From Streptomyces sp. NBC_01260 (GTDB lineage Bacteria > Actinomycetota > Actinomycetes > Streptomycetales > Streptomycetaceae): DNA of 64,000 nucleotides. The notes beneath the pieces were generated by a model. It had not been told where the DNA came from. It saw nothing but the letters and a program-made list of their open reading frames with translations, and made no database searches. Below are positions 30,706-39,591 of the stretch, one piece after another. The stretch covers positions 2,790,001 to 2,854,000 of the forward strand of contig NZ_CP108464.1 in assembly GCF_036226405.1 (NCBI RefSeq). Reading direction: 5' to 3'. Positions within the stretch are counted from its first letter, which is position 1. Every line of letters starts with the position of its first letter. The position numbers and the translations under genes were made by a program.

Positions 30706-30944
30706 CCGAGGAGACGCCGCGGCGCAGGCCGCCGAAGCCGCAGCAGCGCAAGCAGATGCTGCTGCGGCTGGACCCCGCGGTGCACGACGCACTGGCGCGC
30801 TGGGCCTCGGACGAGCTGCGCAGCGCGAACGCGCAGATCGAGTTCCTGCTGCGGCGGGCGCTCGCGGAGGCGGGGCGGCTGCCGGGCGGGGCGGCGCCGA
30901 TCCCGCGCCGGGGGCGGCCGCCGAAGGCTCCCGGGCCGGAATGA
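30702..30944 (+). CDS. Small ribbon-helix-helix DNA-binding protein
   Basis: 80 residues. RKQMLLRLDPAVHDALARWA, then SANAQIEFLLRRALAEAG, is an Arc/CopG-like ribbon-helix-helix fold: a short beta strand with alternating contact residues and two helices. N- and C-terminal tails are basic and Pro-rich. GTG start overlaps the SPFH stop by 4 nt. Such proteins usually bind palindromic operators as dimers, so autoregulation through the GCTAGC sites at 29697-29713 is a fair guess. Confidence 0.8.
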   Translation: MTEETPRRRPPKPQQRKQMLLRLDPAVHDALARWASDELRSANAQIEFLLRRALAEAGRLPGGAAPIPRRGRPPKAPGPE

Positions 30945-31013
30945 CCTCCCGGGGGCCCGCCCCGGAGAGTCACCCGTGGGCCCGGCCCCGGGCCCACGGA
31001 GGACGGCACAGCC

Positions 31014-31044
31014 GGTATACACACCAGGTATACACGCCGTGTAC
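31014..31044. promoter_or_regulatory. Repeated GGTATACAC sites upstream of PadR gene
   Basis: GGTATACAC occurs at 31014-31022 and 31027-31035, and GTGTAC at 31039-31044 completes a TACAC-gcc-GTGTA inverted repeat. They end 10 nt before the PadR start. This layout fits a PadR autoregulatory operator overlapping the promoter. Confidence 0.65.
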
Positions 31045-31054
31045 AGTGCTCCGC

Positions 31055-31579
31055 ATGTCTATCGGCCACACCCTGCTCGGGCTCCTTGAGTCCGGTCCCC
31101 GCCACGGTTACGACCTGAAGCGGACCTTCGACGAGAAGTTCGGTCACGACCGCCCGCTGCACTACGGACAGGTCTACTCGACCATGTCCCGGCTCCTCAA
31201 GAACGGCCTCGTCGAGGTCGACGGTGTGGAGACCGGCGGCGGTCCCGAGCGCAAGCGCTACGCCATCACCGACGCCGGCGTCACCGATGTCGCCACCTGG
31301 CTGGCGCAGCCCGAGAAGCCGGAGCCGTACCTCCAGTCGACCCTGTACACCAAGGTCGTCCTGGCGATGCTCACCGGCCGCAGCGCCGCCGACGTGCTGG
31401 ACGCCCAGCGCTCCGAGCACCTGCGCCTGATGCGCATCCTCACCGACCGCAAGCGCCGGGGCGACCTCGCCGACCAGCTGATCTGCGACCACGCCCTGTT
31501 CCACCTCGAAGCGGATCTGCGCTGGCTGGAACTGACCGCCGCACGGCTCGACAAGCTCGCCGAGGTGGTGGCCCCGTGA
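31055..31579 (+). CDS. PadR-family transcriptional regulator
   Basis: 174 residues. The winged helix is SIGHTLLGLLESGPRHGYDL to RYAITDAGVTDVATWL, followed by a C-terminal helical dimer domain, as in PadR subfamily 1. It has GQVYSTMSRLLKNGLVEV as the recognition region. The gene is first in a translationally coupled three-gene operon (GTGA and ATGA overlaps) with an ABC exporter, and likely represses it until a ligand binds. Repeats at 31014-31044 are the probable operator. Confidence 0.92.
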   Translation: MSIGHTLLGLLESGPRHGYDLKRTFDEKFGHDRPLHYGQVYSTMSRLLKNGLVEVDGVETGGGPERKRYAITDAGVTDVATWLAQPEKPEPYLQSTLYTKVVLAMLTGRSAADVLDAQRSEHLRLMRILTDRKRRGDLADQLICDHALFHLEADLRWLELTAARLDKLAEVVAP

Positions 31580-32262
31580 CCCCCGCCGGCTCCCTGCTCA
31601 CCGCCCACGACCTGTACAAGACCTACGGGTCGACCCCCGCGCTCGACGGCGCCTCGTTCTCCGTCCACCCCGGCGAGGTCGTCGCCGTGATGGGCCCCTC
31701 CGGCTCCGGCAAGTCCACCCTGCTGCACTGCCTCGCCGGGATCATCACGCCCGACTCCGGCACCATCACCTACGCCGGCCGCGAGCTGTCCGCGATGTCC
31801 GACGCCGAGCGCAGCGCCCTGCGCCGCAGCGAGTTCGGCTTCGTGTTCCAGTTCGGCCAGCTGGTCCCCGAGCTGACCTGCGTGGAGAACGTGGCCCTGC
31901 CGCTCCGGCTGAACGGCACCCGGCGCAAGGCCGCCGAGCGCACCGCCCTGGAGTGGATGGAGCGCCTGGAGGTCGAGGACCTCGGTGCCAAGCGCCCCGG
32001 CGAGGTGTCCGGCGGCCAGGGCCAGCGCGTCGCCGTGGCCCGCGCACTGGCCGCCTCCCCGAAGGTGATCTTCGCGGACGAGCCGACCGGCGCCCTGGAC
32101 TCCCTCAACGGCGAGCGCGTCATGCAGCTGCTCACCGAGACGGCCAGGTCCGCCAACGTCGCCGTGGTCCTGGTGACCCACGAGGCCCGGGTCGCCGCCT
32201 ACTCCGACCGCGATGTCACCGTCCGCGACGGCCGGGCCCGCGACCTGGAGCACGCCGCATGA
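31576..32262 (+). CDS. ABC transporter ATP-binding protein (MacB/LolD type)
   Basis: 228 residues. Walker A GPSGSGKST, Q-loop VFQFGQLVPELT, signature VSGGQGQRVAVARAL, Walker B VIFADEPTG and the H-loop VTHEA are all intact. This belongs to the FtsX-linked exporter ATPases (LolD/MacB/SalX group). GTG overlaps the PadR stop by 4 nt and its own stop overlaps the permease ATG by 4 nt. Powers the permease encoded next. Confidence 0.95.
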   Translation: MTPAGSLLTAHDLYKTYGSTPALDGASFSVHPGEVVAVMGPSGSGKSTLLHCLAGIITPDSGTITYAGRELSAMSDAERSALRRSEFGFVFQFGQLVPELTCVENVALPLRLNGTRRKAAERTALEWMERLEVEDLGAKRPGEVSGGQGQRVAVARALAASPKVIFADEPTGALDSLNGERVMQLLTETARSANVAVVLVTHEARVAAYSDRDVTVRDGRARDLEHAA

Positions 32263-34655
32263 CGCTGCTCGACGAGAAGAGGCCCCCGGCCGGCCCGGTG
32301 CCTCCTCCGGGACCCCCCTCCCGCACCGCTCCCTGGCTGCGCGATCTCGCGCTCGGCATCCGGTTCGCCGCCGGGGGCGGCCGCGAGGGCTGGACCCGCA
32401 CGCTGCTCACCGCCGTCGGTGTGGGACTCGGCGTGGCGCTGCTGCTCACCGCGGCTTCCGTGCCGCACATGCTCGACGAACGGTCCGCCCGGGACCAGGC
32501 CCGCTCCGAGACCAAGATCTCCGACTCCCCCGACGCCTCGGCGAAGAAGTCGGACAGCACGGTCCTGCGGATAGAGGCGAGCACCGAGTTCCGCGACCGC
32601 TCCATCACGGGTTTCCTCATGCGCGCGGACGGCGGCCACCCGGTCGTCCCTCCGGGCATCGCCGCCTTCCCCGCCCCCGGCGAGATGGCGGTCTCCCCCG
32701 CGCTCGGGAAACTCCTCGACGCCCCGGAGAACGCGCTGCTCAAGGAGCGGCTGCCGTACAAGGTGACCGGCACGATCACGGAGGCGGGGCTGCGCTCGCC
32801 CGGCGAGCTCTGGTTCTACGCCGGCAGCGACACCCTGACCAGCGCGTCGGGCGGCCACCGGATCGCCGGATACGGCGACCCCGGACCGTCCGATCCGCTG
32901 CCGCCGATGCTCATCGTGCTGGTCATCATGATCTGTGTGGTGCTGCTCGCCCCCGTGGCCATCTTCATCGCCACCGCCGTGCGCTTCGGAGGCGACCGCC
33001 GCGACCGCCGGCTCGCCGCCCTGCGCCTGGTCGGCACGGACATCCGGATGACCCGCCGGATCGCGGCCGGTGAGGCGCTCTTCGGCTCGGTGCTCGGCCT
33101 CCTCATCGGAGTGGCCCTGTTCCTGACCGGGCGCCGGTTCGTCGGCCATGTCGAGGTCTGGGACGCCAGCGCCTTCCCCTCCGACCTGGCCCCCGACGCC
33201 CGGCTGTGTGCGCTGATCGCCCTCGCGGTTCCGCTCACCGCGGTGCTCGTCACCCTGGGTGCCATGCGGTCCGTGGTGATCGAGCCGCTCGGCGTCGTAC
33301 GCAACAGCCGCGGCGGCAGGCGCCGCCTCTGGTGGCGGCTGCTGCTGCCGGTCGCGGGGCTCGCGGTCTTCGGAATCACCGGCAAGTTCGAGGCGTACGG
33401 ACCCGTCAACCCGTACCCGATCGCCGGAGGCGCGGTGCTGGTCCTGGTCGGGCTGGCCCTCCTCCTGCCCTGGCTGGTCGAGGCCTGCGTCAACCGGCTG
33501 CGCGGCGGCCCGGTCCCCTGGCAGCTGGCCACCCGCCGGCTCCAGCTGAGCAGCGGTACCGCCGCCCGCGCGGTCAGCGGCGTCACCGTCGCCGTGGCCG
33601 GTGCGGTGGCCCTGCAGATGCTGTTCGCCGCGATGAACGACGACTTCAACAAGGTCACCGGGCAGGACCCGTTCCGCGCCCAGTTCTACGCCCACTCCGA
33701 GATCGTCAGGGGCGACGCCGCCATGCACTCGATCAAGGAGTTCCGCGCCACCAAGGGCGTCACCCAGGTCATCGGCACGGTCGAGGCGTACGCGACCAAG
33801 CCGGGAACGTACACGGACGACGAGATCCAGCCCACCACCTCGTTCACCATCGGGGACTGCGCGACCCTGCGCGAGCTCGCCCGGATCCCGTCCTGCCGGG
33901 ACGGCGACACCTTCGTCTCCCACCCCGCCGACAAGGGGCAGGCCGGCTGGGTCGACCAGACCGCCCGCAAGGGCAAGGTGATCGAGTTCGACACCTACGG
34001 CCGGGGCAAGCCGCTGCACTGGACGCTGCCGGCCGACTCCCGGACCGTCAGGGCCCGGACCGACCCGATGGGCGAGGAACACTCGGGCATCCTGGTCACG
34101 CCCGGGGCGATCGACGCACAGACCCTGCCGGGAGCCTCGACCGTCTCGCAGATCCGCATCGACGAAGACGTCCCGGACGCCGCCGAGTACGTACGCAACA
34201 CGGCTGCGCGGCTCGACCCCGGTATGCGCCTGGCCACCATCAACTCGGTCGAGCGCGACCGGCAGTACGCGAGCATCCAGACCGGTCTGCAGGTCGGCGC
34301 GACCGCCACTCTGCTGCTGATCGCCGCGTCCATGCTGGTCTCCCAGCTGGAGCAGCTGCGTGAGCGCAAACGGCTGCTGTCGGTCCTGGTCGCCTTCGGC
34401 ACCCGCCGGACCACGCTCGGCTGGTCGGTGCTGTGGCAGACCGCCGTCCCGGTGGTCATCGGGCTCTCGGTGGCCGTGGCGGGCGGCCTCGCCCTCGGTG
34501 CCACCCTGTGCTGGATGGTCGACAAGGCGGTGACCGGCTGGTGGCTGTTCCTGCCGATGGTGGGCGCGGGGGCGGCCCTCATCCTCCTGGTGACCCTGTG
34601 CTCCCTGCCGCCGCTGTGGCGCATGATGCGCTCGGACGGGCTGCGCAGCGAGTGA
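32259..34655 (+). CDS. FtsX-like ABC permease
   Basis: 798 residues. Membrane helices near 48-70, 215-245, 275-295, 315-340, 365-385, 395-420, 440-460 and three more at the C-terminus, with two large extracellular domains between them. The C-terminal FtsX domain (LLLIAASMLVSQLEQLRERK, RLLSVLVAFGTRRTTLGWSV) is typical of MacB-like permeases that export peptides, lipids or antibiotics without moving them through a channel. Ten-helix type with duplicated FtsX halves. Control by the coupled PadR regulator suggests response to a drug or envelope stress. Confidence 0.9.
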   Translation: MTLLDEKRPPAGPVPPPGPPSRTAPWLRDLALGIRFAAGGGREGWTRTLLTAVGVGLGVALLLTAASVPHMLDERSARDQARSETKISDSPDASAKKSDSTVLRIEASTEFRDRSITGFLMRADGGHPVVPPGIAAFPAPGEMAVSPALGKLLDAPENALLKERLPYKVTGTITEAGLRSPGELWFYAGSDTLTSASGGHRIAGYGDPGPSDPLPPMLIVLVIMICVVLLAPVAIFIATAVRFGGDRRDRRLAALRLVGTDIRMTRRIAAGEALFGSVLGLLIGVALFLTGRRFVGHVEVWDASAFPSDLAPDARLCALIALAVPLTAVLVTLGAMRSVVIEPLGVVRNSRGGRRRLWWRLLLPVAGLAVFGITGKFEAYGPVNPYPIAGGAVLVLVGLALLLPWLVEACVNRLRGGPVPWQLATRRLQLSSGTAARAVSGVTVAVAGAVALQMLFAAMNDDFNKVTGQDPFRAQFYAHSEIVRGDAAMHSIKEFRATKGVTQVIGTVEAYATKPGTYTDDEIQPTTSFTIGDCATLRELARIPSCRDGDTFVSHPADKGQAGWVDQTARKGKVIEFDTYGRGKPLHWTLPADSRTVRARTDPMGEEHSGILVTPGAIDAQTLPGASTVSQIRIDEDVPDAAEYVRNTAARLDPGMRLATINSVERDRQYASIQTGLQVGATATLLLIAASMLVSQLEQLRERKRLLSVLVAFGTRRTTLGWSVLWQTAVPVVIGLSVAVAGGLALGATLCWMVDKAVTGWWLFLPMVGAGAALILLVTLCSLPPLWRMMRSDGLRSE

Positions 34656-34659
34656 GACC

Positions 34660-34693
34660 GGCCGGCCGGACCTGTGCTCAGGTCCGGCCGGCC
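34660..34693. terminator. 15-bp hairpin between ABC permease and oxyR
   Basis: A perfect 15-bp stem with a TGCT loop. It overlaps the last codons of oxyR and serves the two convergent genes. Confidence 0.9.
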
Positions 34694-35643
34694 GTCGCCA
34701 CCCGTACCGGAAGCGTCGCCATCGCCCCGCGCAACGCCTCGGCGAACTCCTCGAACTCCTCGTGCCGGGCCGCCCCCGTCCGCATCCCCAGCGCCACCCG
34801 CCGGGCGGGCGCCGGATGCGCGAAGTACCCGGTGGTCAGCGCCTCGTTGCGGGCGGTCTCGACCGTGACCGCGGTGCGCGGCAGCAGCGTCACCCCGAGT
34901 CCGCCGGCCACGAGCTGCACCAGGGTGGAGAGCCCGGCCGCGGTCGTGGTGACCGGCGCGCCCTCGGTACGTCCCGCCTCCCGGCAGATGTCGAGCGCCT
35001 GGTCGCGCAGGCAGTGCCCCTCGTCCAGGAGCAGCAGCGGCAGCTCGCGCAGCGCCTCGCGCGGGATGTCGGCCCGGCCGCCGAGCCAGTGGCTGCGCTC
35101 CATCACCAGCACGAAGTCCTCCTCGAAGAGCGGGAGTTCACTCACCCCGGGCACTCCGAGGGGCACCGCGAGCAGCAGCAGATCGAGCCGCCCGGCAGCC
35201 AGCCCCTCCAGCAGCGAGGACGTCTGCTCCTCGTGCACCTGGAGGTCGAGGTCCGGATAGCGCTCATGGACCAGCCGCAGCACGGTCGGCAGCAGGTACG
35301 GGGCGACGGTAGGGATCACGCCGAGCCTGAGCACCCCGGTGAAGGGCGCCCGCACCGCCTCGGCCTCCTCCATCAGCTCACCGACGGCCTCCAGCACGGC
35401 GCGGGCCCGCACCGCGAGCCGCTCCCCGGCGGGCGAGAGCAGCACCTTACGCGTCGTACGCTCGATGAGCTGGACACCCAGTGCCTCCTCCAGCGCCGAC
35501 ACGGCCCCGGAGAGCGCGGGCTGACTCATCCCGATTGCTGCCGCCGCGTCCCGGAAGTGCAGATGTTCCGCCACCGCCGTGAAGGCGCGCAGCTGCGAGA
35601 GGCTGGGCTGTTTGGGCCGATTGCCCTGGTATATCTGCGCCAC
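34678..35643 (-). CDS. oxyR: LysR-type peroxide sensor OxyR
   Basis: 321 residues from GTG 35643, with GGAGG 9 nt upstream. The N-terminal winged helix is SLSQLRAFTAVAEHLHFRDA. The regulatory domain carries C211 and C220 in EGHCLRDQALDIC, with the same 9-residue spacing as the peroxide-sensing Cys199/Cys208 of E. coli OxyR. It is divergent from ahpCD, the classic target, with the operator expected between them. By family knowledge, oxidation forms a disulfide and activates ahpCD. Confidence 0.95.
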   Translation of the reverse strand: MAQIYQGNRPKQPSLSQLRAFTAVAEHLHFRDAAAAIGMSQPALSGAVSALEEALGVQLIERTTRKVLLSPAGERLAVRARAVLEAVGELMEEAEAVRAPFTGVLRLGVIPTVAPYLLPTVLRLVHERYPDLDLQVHEEQTSSLLEGLAAGRLDLLLLAVPLGVPGVSELPLFEEDFVLVMERSHWLGGRADIPREALRELPLLLLDEGHCLRDQALDICREAGRTEGAPVTTTAAGLSTLVQLVAGGLGVTLLPRTAVTVETARNEALTTGYFAHPAPARRVALGMRTGAARHEEFEEFAEALRGAMATLPVRVATAGRT

Positions 35644-35775
35644 TGATAGGCACCTCCGATCATCACGACCGAGTGTAGCTATTTCCGTGATCAATGCACT
35701 CTGTGCCAAGGTGGAGGTCGTCCAACCCTCAGGAACTCCCCCAAAAAGGGAATTCCTACGCTGCAAGGAGAACGC
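35644..35775. promoter_or_regulatory. oxyR-ahpC intergenic control region
   Basis: 132 bp between the two start codons. It contains an imperfect inverted repeat, GATCATCACG at 35658-35667 and CGTGATCA at 35686-35693, flanking an AT-rich GTAGCTATTT core. Size and symmetry fit an OxyR tetramer site controlling both genes. Confidence 0.5.
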
Positions 35776-36330
35776 GTGCTCACTGTCGGTGACAAGTTTC
35801 CCGAGTTCGATCTGACCGCCTGCGTTTCGCTGGAGAGCGGCAAGGAGTTCGAGCAGATCAACCACAAGACCTACGAGGGTCAGTGGAAGATCGTCTTCGC
35901 GTGGCCGAAGGACTTCACCTTCGTGTGCCCCACCGAGATCGCCGCCTTCGGCAAGCTGAACGAGGAGTTCGCCGACCGCGACGCCCAGATCCTCGGCTTC
36001 TCCGGTGACTCCGAGTTCGTGCACCACGCCTGGCGCAAGGACCACCCGGACCTCACCGACCTGCCGTTCCCGATGCTGGCCGACTCCAAGCACGAGCTCA
36101 TGCGGGACCTCGGCATCGAGGGCGAGGACGGCTTCGCGCAGCGCGCCGTCTTCATCGTCGACCAGAACAACGAGATCCAGTTCACGATGGTGACCGCCGG
36201 TTCCGTGGGCCGTAACCCCAAGGAGGTCCTGCGGGTCCTCGACGCCCTGCAGACCGACGAGCTGTGCCCCTGCAACTGGACCAAGGGCGAGACGACCCTG
36301 GACCCGGTCGCGCTCCTCTCGGGCGAGTGA
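35776..36330 (+). CDS. ahpC: Alkyl hydroperoxide reductase, peroxiredoxin subunit
   Basis: 184 residues from GTG, preceded by AAGGAG. Peroxidatic C51 lies in FTFVCPTEIAAF, the resolving Cys in ELCPCNW (C164 or C166). It reduces peroxides and is recycled by AhpD in actinobacteria that lack AhpF. First gene of the ahpCD operon, 12 nt before ahpD, and divergent from oxyR. Confidence 0.96.
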   Translation: MLTVGDKFPEFDLTACVSLESGKEFEQINHKTYEGQWKIVFAWPKDFTFVCPTEIAAFGKLNEEFADRDAQILGFSGDSEFVHHAWRKDHPDLTDLPFPMLADSKHELMRDLGIEGEDGFAQRAVFIVDQNNEIQFTMVTAGSVGRNPKEVLRVLDALQTDELCPCNWTKGETTLDPVALLSGE

Positions 36331-36342
36331 GCTGACACCCAC

Positions 36343-36876
36343 ATGGCACTCGACGAACTGAAGGCCGCCGTTCCGGACTTCGCCAAGGACCTGAAGCTGA
36401 ACCTCGGTTCGGTCATCGGGAACAGCGAACTGCCGCAGCAGCAGCTCTGGGGCACCGTCCTCGCCTGCGCGATCGCCTCGCGCTCGCCGAAGGTGCTGCG
36501 TGAGCTGGAGCCGGAGGCGAAGGCCAACCTCTCCGCGGAGGCGTACACCGCCGCGAAGTCGGCCGCCGCCATCATGGCGATGAACAACGTCTTCTACCGG
36601 ACCCGGCACCTGCTGTCGGACCCCGAGTACGGGACACTCCGTGCGGGCCTGCGGATGAACGTGATCGGCAAGCCGGGCGTGGAGAAGGTCGACTTCGAGC
36701 TGTGGTCGCTCGCCGTCTCCGCGATCAACGGCTGCGGCCAGTGCCTGGACTCCCACGAGCAGGTGCTGCGCAAGGCCGGCGTGGACCGTGAGACCATTCA
36801 GGAAGCCGTCAAGATCGCCTCGGTGATCCAGGCGGTCGGCGTGACCCTCGAAGCCGAGGCAGTCCTCGCCGAGTAA
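36343..36876 (+). CDS. ahpD: AhpD alkylhydroperoxidase
   Basis: 177 residues. The redox site is C131-G-Q-C134 followed by H138, within [15 protein letters not shown]. AhpD links AhpC to lipoamide-dependent electron donors in mycobacteria and Streptomyces. It starts 12 nt after the ahpC stop and ends before the hairpin at 36899-36938. Confidence 0.96.
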   Translation: MALDELKAAVPDFAKDLKLNLGSVIGNSELPQQQLWGTVLACAIASRSPKVLRELEPEAKANLSAEAYTAAKSAAAIMAMNNVFYRTRHLLSDPEYGTLRAGLRMNVIGKPGVEKVDFELWSLAVSAINGCGQCLDSHEQVLRKAGVDRETIQEAVKIASVIQAVGVTLEAEAVLAE

Positions 36877-36898
36877 CACCAGCAGTACCCAGGTACGA

Positions 36899-36938
36899 GA
36901 AGGGCCCCGAGGACGACCGACCGTCCACGGGGCCCTTC
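36899..36938. terminator. Hairpin after ahpCD
   Basis: GAAGGGGCCCCG-like arms (11 bp, GAAGGGCCCCG with CGGGGCCCTTC) over an 18-nt loop that is itself partly self-complementary, followed by TTCT. Between ahpD and the convergent AI-2E gene. Confidence 0.8.
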
Positions 36939-36950
36939 TTCTGTGTCCGC

Positions 36951-38351
36951 TCAGGGTTCCTTCGGCGCGTCCGCCACCGGCTCCTCGTCGCTGCCGTCGT
37001 CGATCTCGTCCGGCGGCGATCCGGGCGCCGGGGTCGGCGCCGCGTCCAGTGCGGTCGCCCCGTGCGGCGGCGGCGCATGGCGCTGGGACTCCTCCTGCCC
37101 GTACGACCGCAGGTAGCCGACCACGGTATTGGTCACCGCGACCAGCGGCACCGCGACGACCGCACCCCCGATGCCCGCGATCATGCCGCCCGCGGCGACC
37201 GAGAGCACCACGGCCAGCGGGTGCACGCGCACCGCGCGGCCCAGGATGAACGGCTGCAGGATGTGGCCCTCGATCTGCTGCACCGCCAGGACCACCACCA
37301 GCACCATCAGCGCGGTGAACACGCCCTCGGTGACGAGCGCGACCACGACGGCCAGTGCCCCGGAGACCACCGCTCCGACGAGCGGGATGAAGGCGAAGAG
37401 GAAGATGAAGACGGCCAGCGGTACGGCCATCGGCACATTGAGGAAGTAGATCCCGAGGCCGATGAAGATCGCGTCGATCAGCGCGACTATGACCGTGCCC
37501 CGCACATAGGCGGTCAGCGTCCGCCAGGCACGCGGACCGGCTCCGGCGACACCCGGCCGCGCCTGGGCGGGCACGAGCTTCAGCACCCAGTGCCAGATGC
37601 GTTTGCCGTCGTACAGCAGGAAGAGCGTGGAGAACATCGCCAGCAGCATCCCGGTGAGGAGCTCCACCATCACCGTGACGCCCTGGAGTCCGGCGGAGGT
37701 TATGGCCTCGGTGTTGGTGCCGACGGTGTCGCTGAGGTTCTTCGCGATGTCGTTGATCTGCTGGTCGGTGACATGGAACGGGCTGTCCAGCAGCCAGTTC
37801 TTCAGATCCTCGATACCCGTCCGCACCTTGTCGGAGAGGGTGTCGATGTTGTCCATCACCTGCCAGACCACGAACCAGCCGACCAGGCCCATGATCACGA
37901 AGCCCAGGACCGCGGTGACGGCGGTGGCCAGTCCGCGCGGCAGTCCGTACCGCCTCAGCCGGGCGACCGTCGGCTGGAGCATCGCGGTGACGAGCAGCGC
38001 GGCGACGAAGGCCAGCACCACCAACTGCACCGCGCTGATGACCCGCATGAGCACCCAGAGGGTGCCCGCGAGCACGAGCAGCCGCCAGCCGGCCTCGGCG
38101 GCGACCCGCATCCCCCAGGGGATCGCGGCTACCGGATCGGGGCGCGCGGCGACCGAGGGGGCGTACGCGGGCGGCGGCGGCACATGATCGGCGGCAGCGC
38201 CCCCCGGCTCGGTGCGGGCCGTCGCCGACGAACCCTCGCGTGCCGCCTTGTCGTCCTCGTCGTCCGCCTCGACGCGGCGTTCCTCCAGGCGCTCACCCAT
38301 CCTGGTCAGTTCAGCACCCAGTTGTCCGAGCCATCCCGGCAGTTTTGACAT
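36951..38351 (-). CDS. AI-2E-family transporter
   Basis: 466 residues from ATG 38351, with GAGGAACC just upstream; the frame stays open further upstream but without family features. About 8 membrane helices, with the characteristic C-terminal pair EGHILQPFILGRAVRVHPLA and GGAVVAVPLVAV that marks this exporter family (TqsA/YdiK/PerM-like). The N-terminal 90 residues and C-terminal 45 are polar and acidic. Substrate unknown; some members export autoinducer-2 and others exchange ions. Confidence 0.88.
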   Translation of the reverse strand: MSKLPGWLGQLGAELTRMGERLEERRVEADDEDDKAAREGSSATARTEPGGAAADHVPPPPAYAPSVAARPDPVAAIPWGMRVAAEAGWRLLVLAGTLWVLMRVISAVQLVVLAFVAALLVTAMLQPTVARLRRYGLPRGLATAVTAVLGFVIMGLVGWFVVWQVMDNIDTLSDKVRTGIEDLKNWLLDSPFHVTDQQINDIAKNLSDTVGTNTEAITSAGLQGVTVMVELLTGMLLAMFSTLFLLYDGKRIWHWVLKLVPAQARPGVAGAGPRAWRTLTAYVRGTVIVALIDAIFIGLGIYFLNVPMAVPLAVFIFLFAFIPLVGAVVSGALAVVVALVTEGVFTALMVLVVVLAVQQIEGHILQPFILGRAVRVHPLAVVLSVAAGGMIAGIGGAVVAVPLVAVTNTVVGYLRSYGQEESQRHAPPPHGATALDAAPTPAPGSPPDEIDDGSDEEPVADAPKEP

Positions 38352-38423
38352 AACGGTTCCTCTACCCCCGTCCGCACTCCCCACCGCTCCCCCCGGGAAC
38401 GGTCCCGCACGACCGTACATGCG

Positions 38424-38458
38424 CGAAGCCCCCCACCGTAGGACGGAGGGGGGCTTCG
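38424..38458. terminator. Terminator after SLT-domain gene
   Basis: CGAAGCCCCCC and GGGGGGCTTCG frame an inner CCGT/ACGG stem. It lies 30 nt beyond the SLT gene stop on the minus strand. Confidence 0.88.
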
Positions 38459-38487
38459 TGAGGTTGAGAACTGAACCTCGGAAGGTT

Positions 38488-39201
38488 CTAGTACCAGCTG
38501 TTGGCCTGCCAGAAGGACCAGGCACCGCACGGGCTGCCGTAGCGGCTGTCCATGTAGTTGAGGCCCCACTTGATCTGGGTGGCCGGGTTGGTCTGCCAGT
38601 CGGCACCGGCGGACGCCATCTTCGAGCCGGGCAGCGCCTGCACGAGGCCGTAGGCACCGGAAGACGGGTTGCTCGCCCGGTAGTTCCAGGTCGACTCGTG
38701 GTTCACGATGTTGCTGAAGCACTGGAACTGGTCGCCAGGAATCATCTGACGGGCCATCGCCTGAACCTCGGACACGGAGTACGAGCCCTGGGTGGCGAAG
38801 GCGGAGGCACTGCGGACCTCGGAACGGCTGGCACGCTCGGCCGCGTCCTTCTTGTCCTGCTCGGCCTTCCGCTCCTTCGCCAGCTGGTCCTCGGCCGCCT
38901 GCTTCTTCGACTTGGCGTCCTTGGCAGCCTGGATGCGGGCCGACTCCTCAGCGGACTTCTTCGCCGTCGCGTCGGCCGCGGACGCCTGGGCGTCGGCCTG
39001 CTGCGTCAGGGAAGCGGTCTGCACCTGGGCCTGCTGGCCCGCGGGGATGTCGGCGAGCAGCGTGGTGTCGGCTGCGGTGGCCTCGAAGTTGTTGTCGCCG
39101 ACAGCAGGAGTGCTGCCCGCTGCAACTCCTACGACGGCGCCTACGGTGGTTACAGCTGTGGCAGATGCCACGGCGAACCCCCGGACCGAGATCCGGCTCA
39201 C
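38488..39201 (-). CDS. Secreted SLT-type lytic transglycosylase-like protein
   Basis: 237 residues from GTG 39201, with GGAAGG 7 nt upstream; ATG 39219 is an alternative. A signal peptide covers about 1-35 (SVRGFAVASATAVTTVGAVV, cut after an Ala/Gly-rich stretch). Then comes an Ala/Lys/Glu/Gln-rich helical linker (about 60-150). The C-terminal domain (FQCFSNIVNHESTWNYRASN, YGLVQALPGSKMA, GLNYMDSRYG, AWSFWQANSWY) is the lysozyme-like SLT fold with a catalytic Glu in NHES. It would cut peptidoglycan during growth or germination. No LysM domain. Confidence 0.9.
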   Translation of the reverse strand: MSRISVRGFAVASATAVTTVGAVVGVAAGSTPAVGDNNFEATAADTTLLADIPAGQQAQVQTASLTQQADAQASAADATAKKSAEESARIQAAKDAKSKKQAAEDQLAKERKAEQDKKDAAERASRSEVRSASAFATQGSYSVSEVQAMARQMIPGDQFQCFSNIVNHESTWNYRASNPSSGAYGLVQALPGSKMASAGADWQTNPATQIKWGLNYMDSRYGSPCGAWSFWQANSWY

Positions 39202-39534
39202 ACGGTGTCCTTCCAGCATCGCCCGCTTAGGTGACCTCGCGGGCGCAATCGTGCCCCTGACGCTGGCCTCCCTACTGCTTGGGTCACGGGAGGCACGGGC
39301 CCGGTGGGCGACTCCCCGGAGGGAACGCCGCGTGGTGCTCGCGGGCGGCATACGGACGGCGGCTGTTGAGTTGTGTGCTGCGTTGCACCTCTGGAGGTGC
39401 GGGTGTGCCGTATGCGGGGCCTGACGGAAGCAAGACTCTGCCGGAACGGGACGCCGGGAAGCAATTCTCTGTTGCGTGTGAAAGCTCACACCTCGTTTGG
39501 AGCAAGTGAATTACGGAAATGGCACCGCAACACA
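39202..39534. other. 333-bp upstream region of the SLT gene
   Basis: Contains a 7-bp hairpin (39220-39245, CGCCCGC with GCGGGCG) that covers the alternative ATG region, a small GCACCT/AGGTGC hairpin at 39385-39400, and a CRP-like palindrome at 39476-39491. It is long for a leader, so an RNA-based control is possible, but I find no recognised riboswitch core. Confidence 0.5.
39476..39491. promoter_or_regulatory. CRP-like palindrome GTGTGA-n4-TCACAC
   Basis: A perfect 16-bp palindrome about 275 nt upstream of the SLT gene. TGTGA/TCACA halves are like cAMP-receptor-protein sites; Streptomyces Crp is known to control cell-wall hydrolase genes. The spacer is 4 rather than 6, so the assignment is tentative. 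Confidence 0.4.
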
Positions 39535-39573
39535 GTGCCGCCCGGCTAAGCTGCTTCGCTCGCCGGGCGGCAC
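39535..39573. terminator. 12-bp hairpin after PIN-PhoH gene
   Basis: GTGCCGCCCGGC pairs with GCCGGGCGGCAC over a 15-nt loop, 18 nt beyond the PhoH stop on the minus strand. Confidence 0.85.
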
Positions 39574-39591
39574 CAACTGTCCTATCCCCTG

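Noticed and set aside
39202..39534. c-di-AMP (ydaO-type) riboswitch upstream of the SLT gene
   Set aside because: The stretch GTAGGGAGGCC and the end GTCACCTAAGCGGGC looked suggestive, but the conserved GGGGTGAATC and CCGAATCC-like cores are missing.
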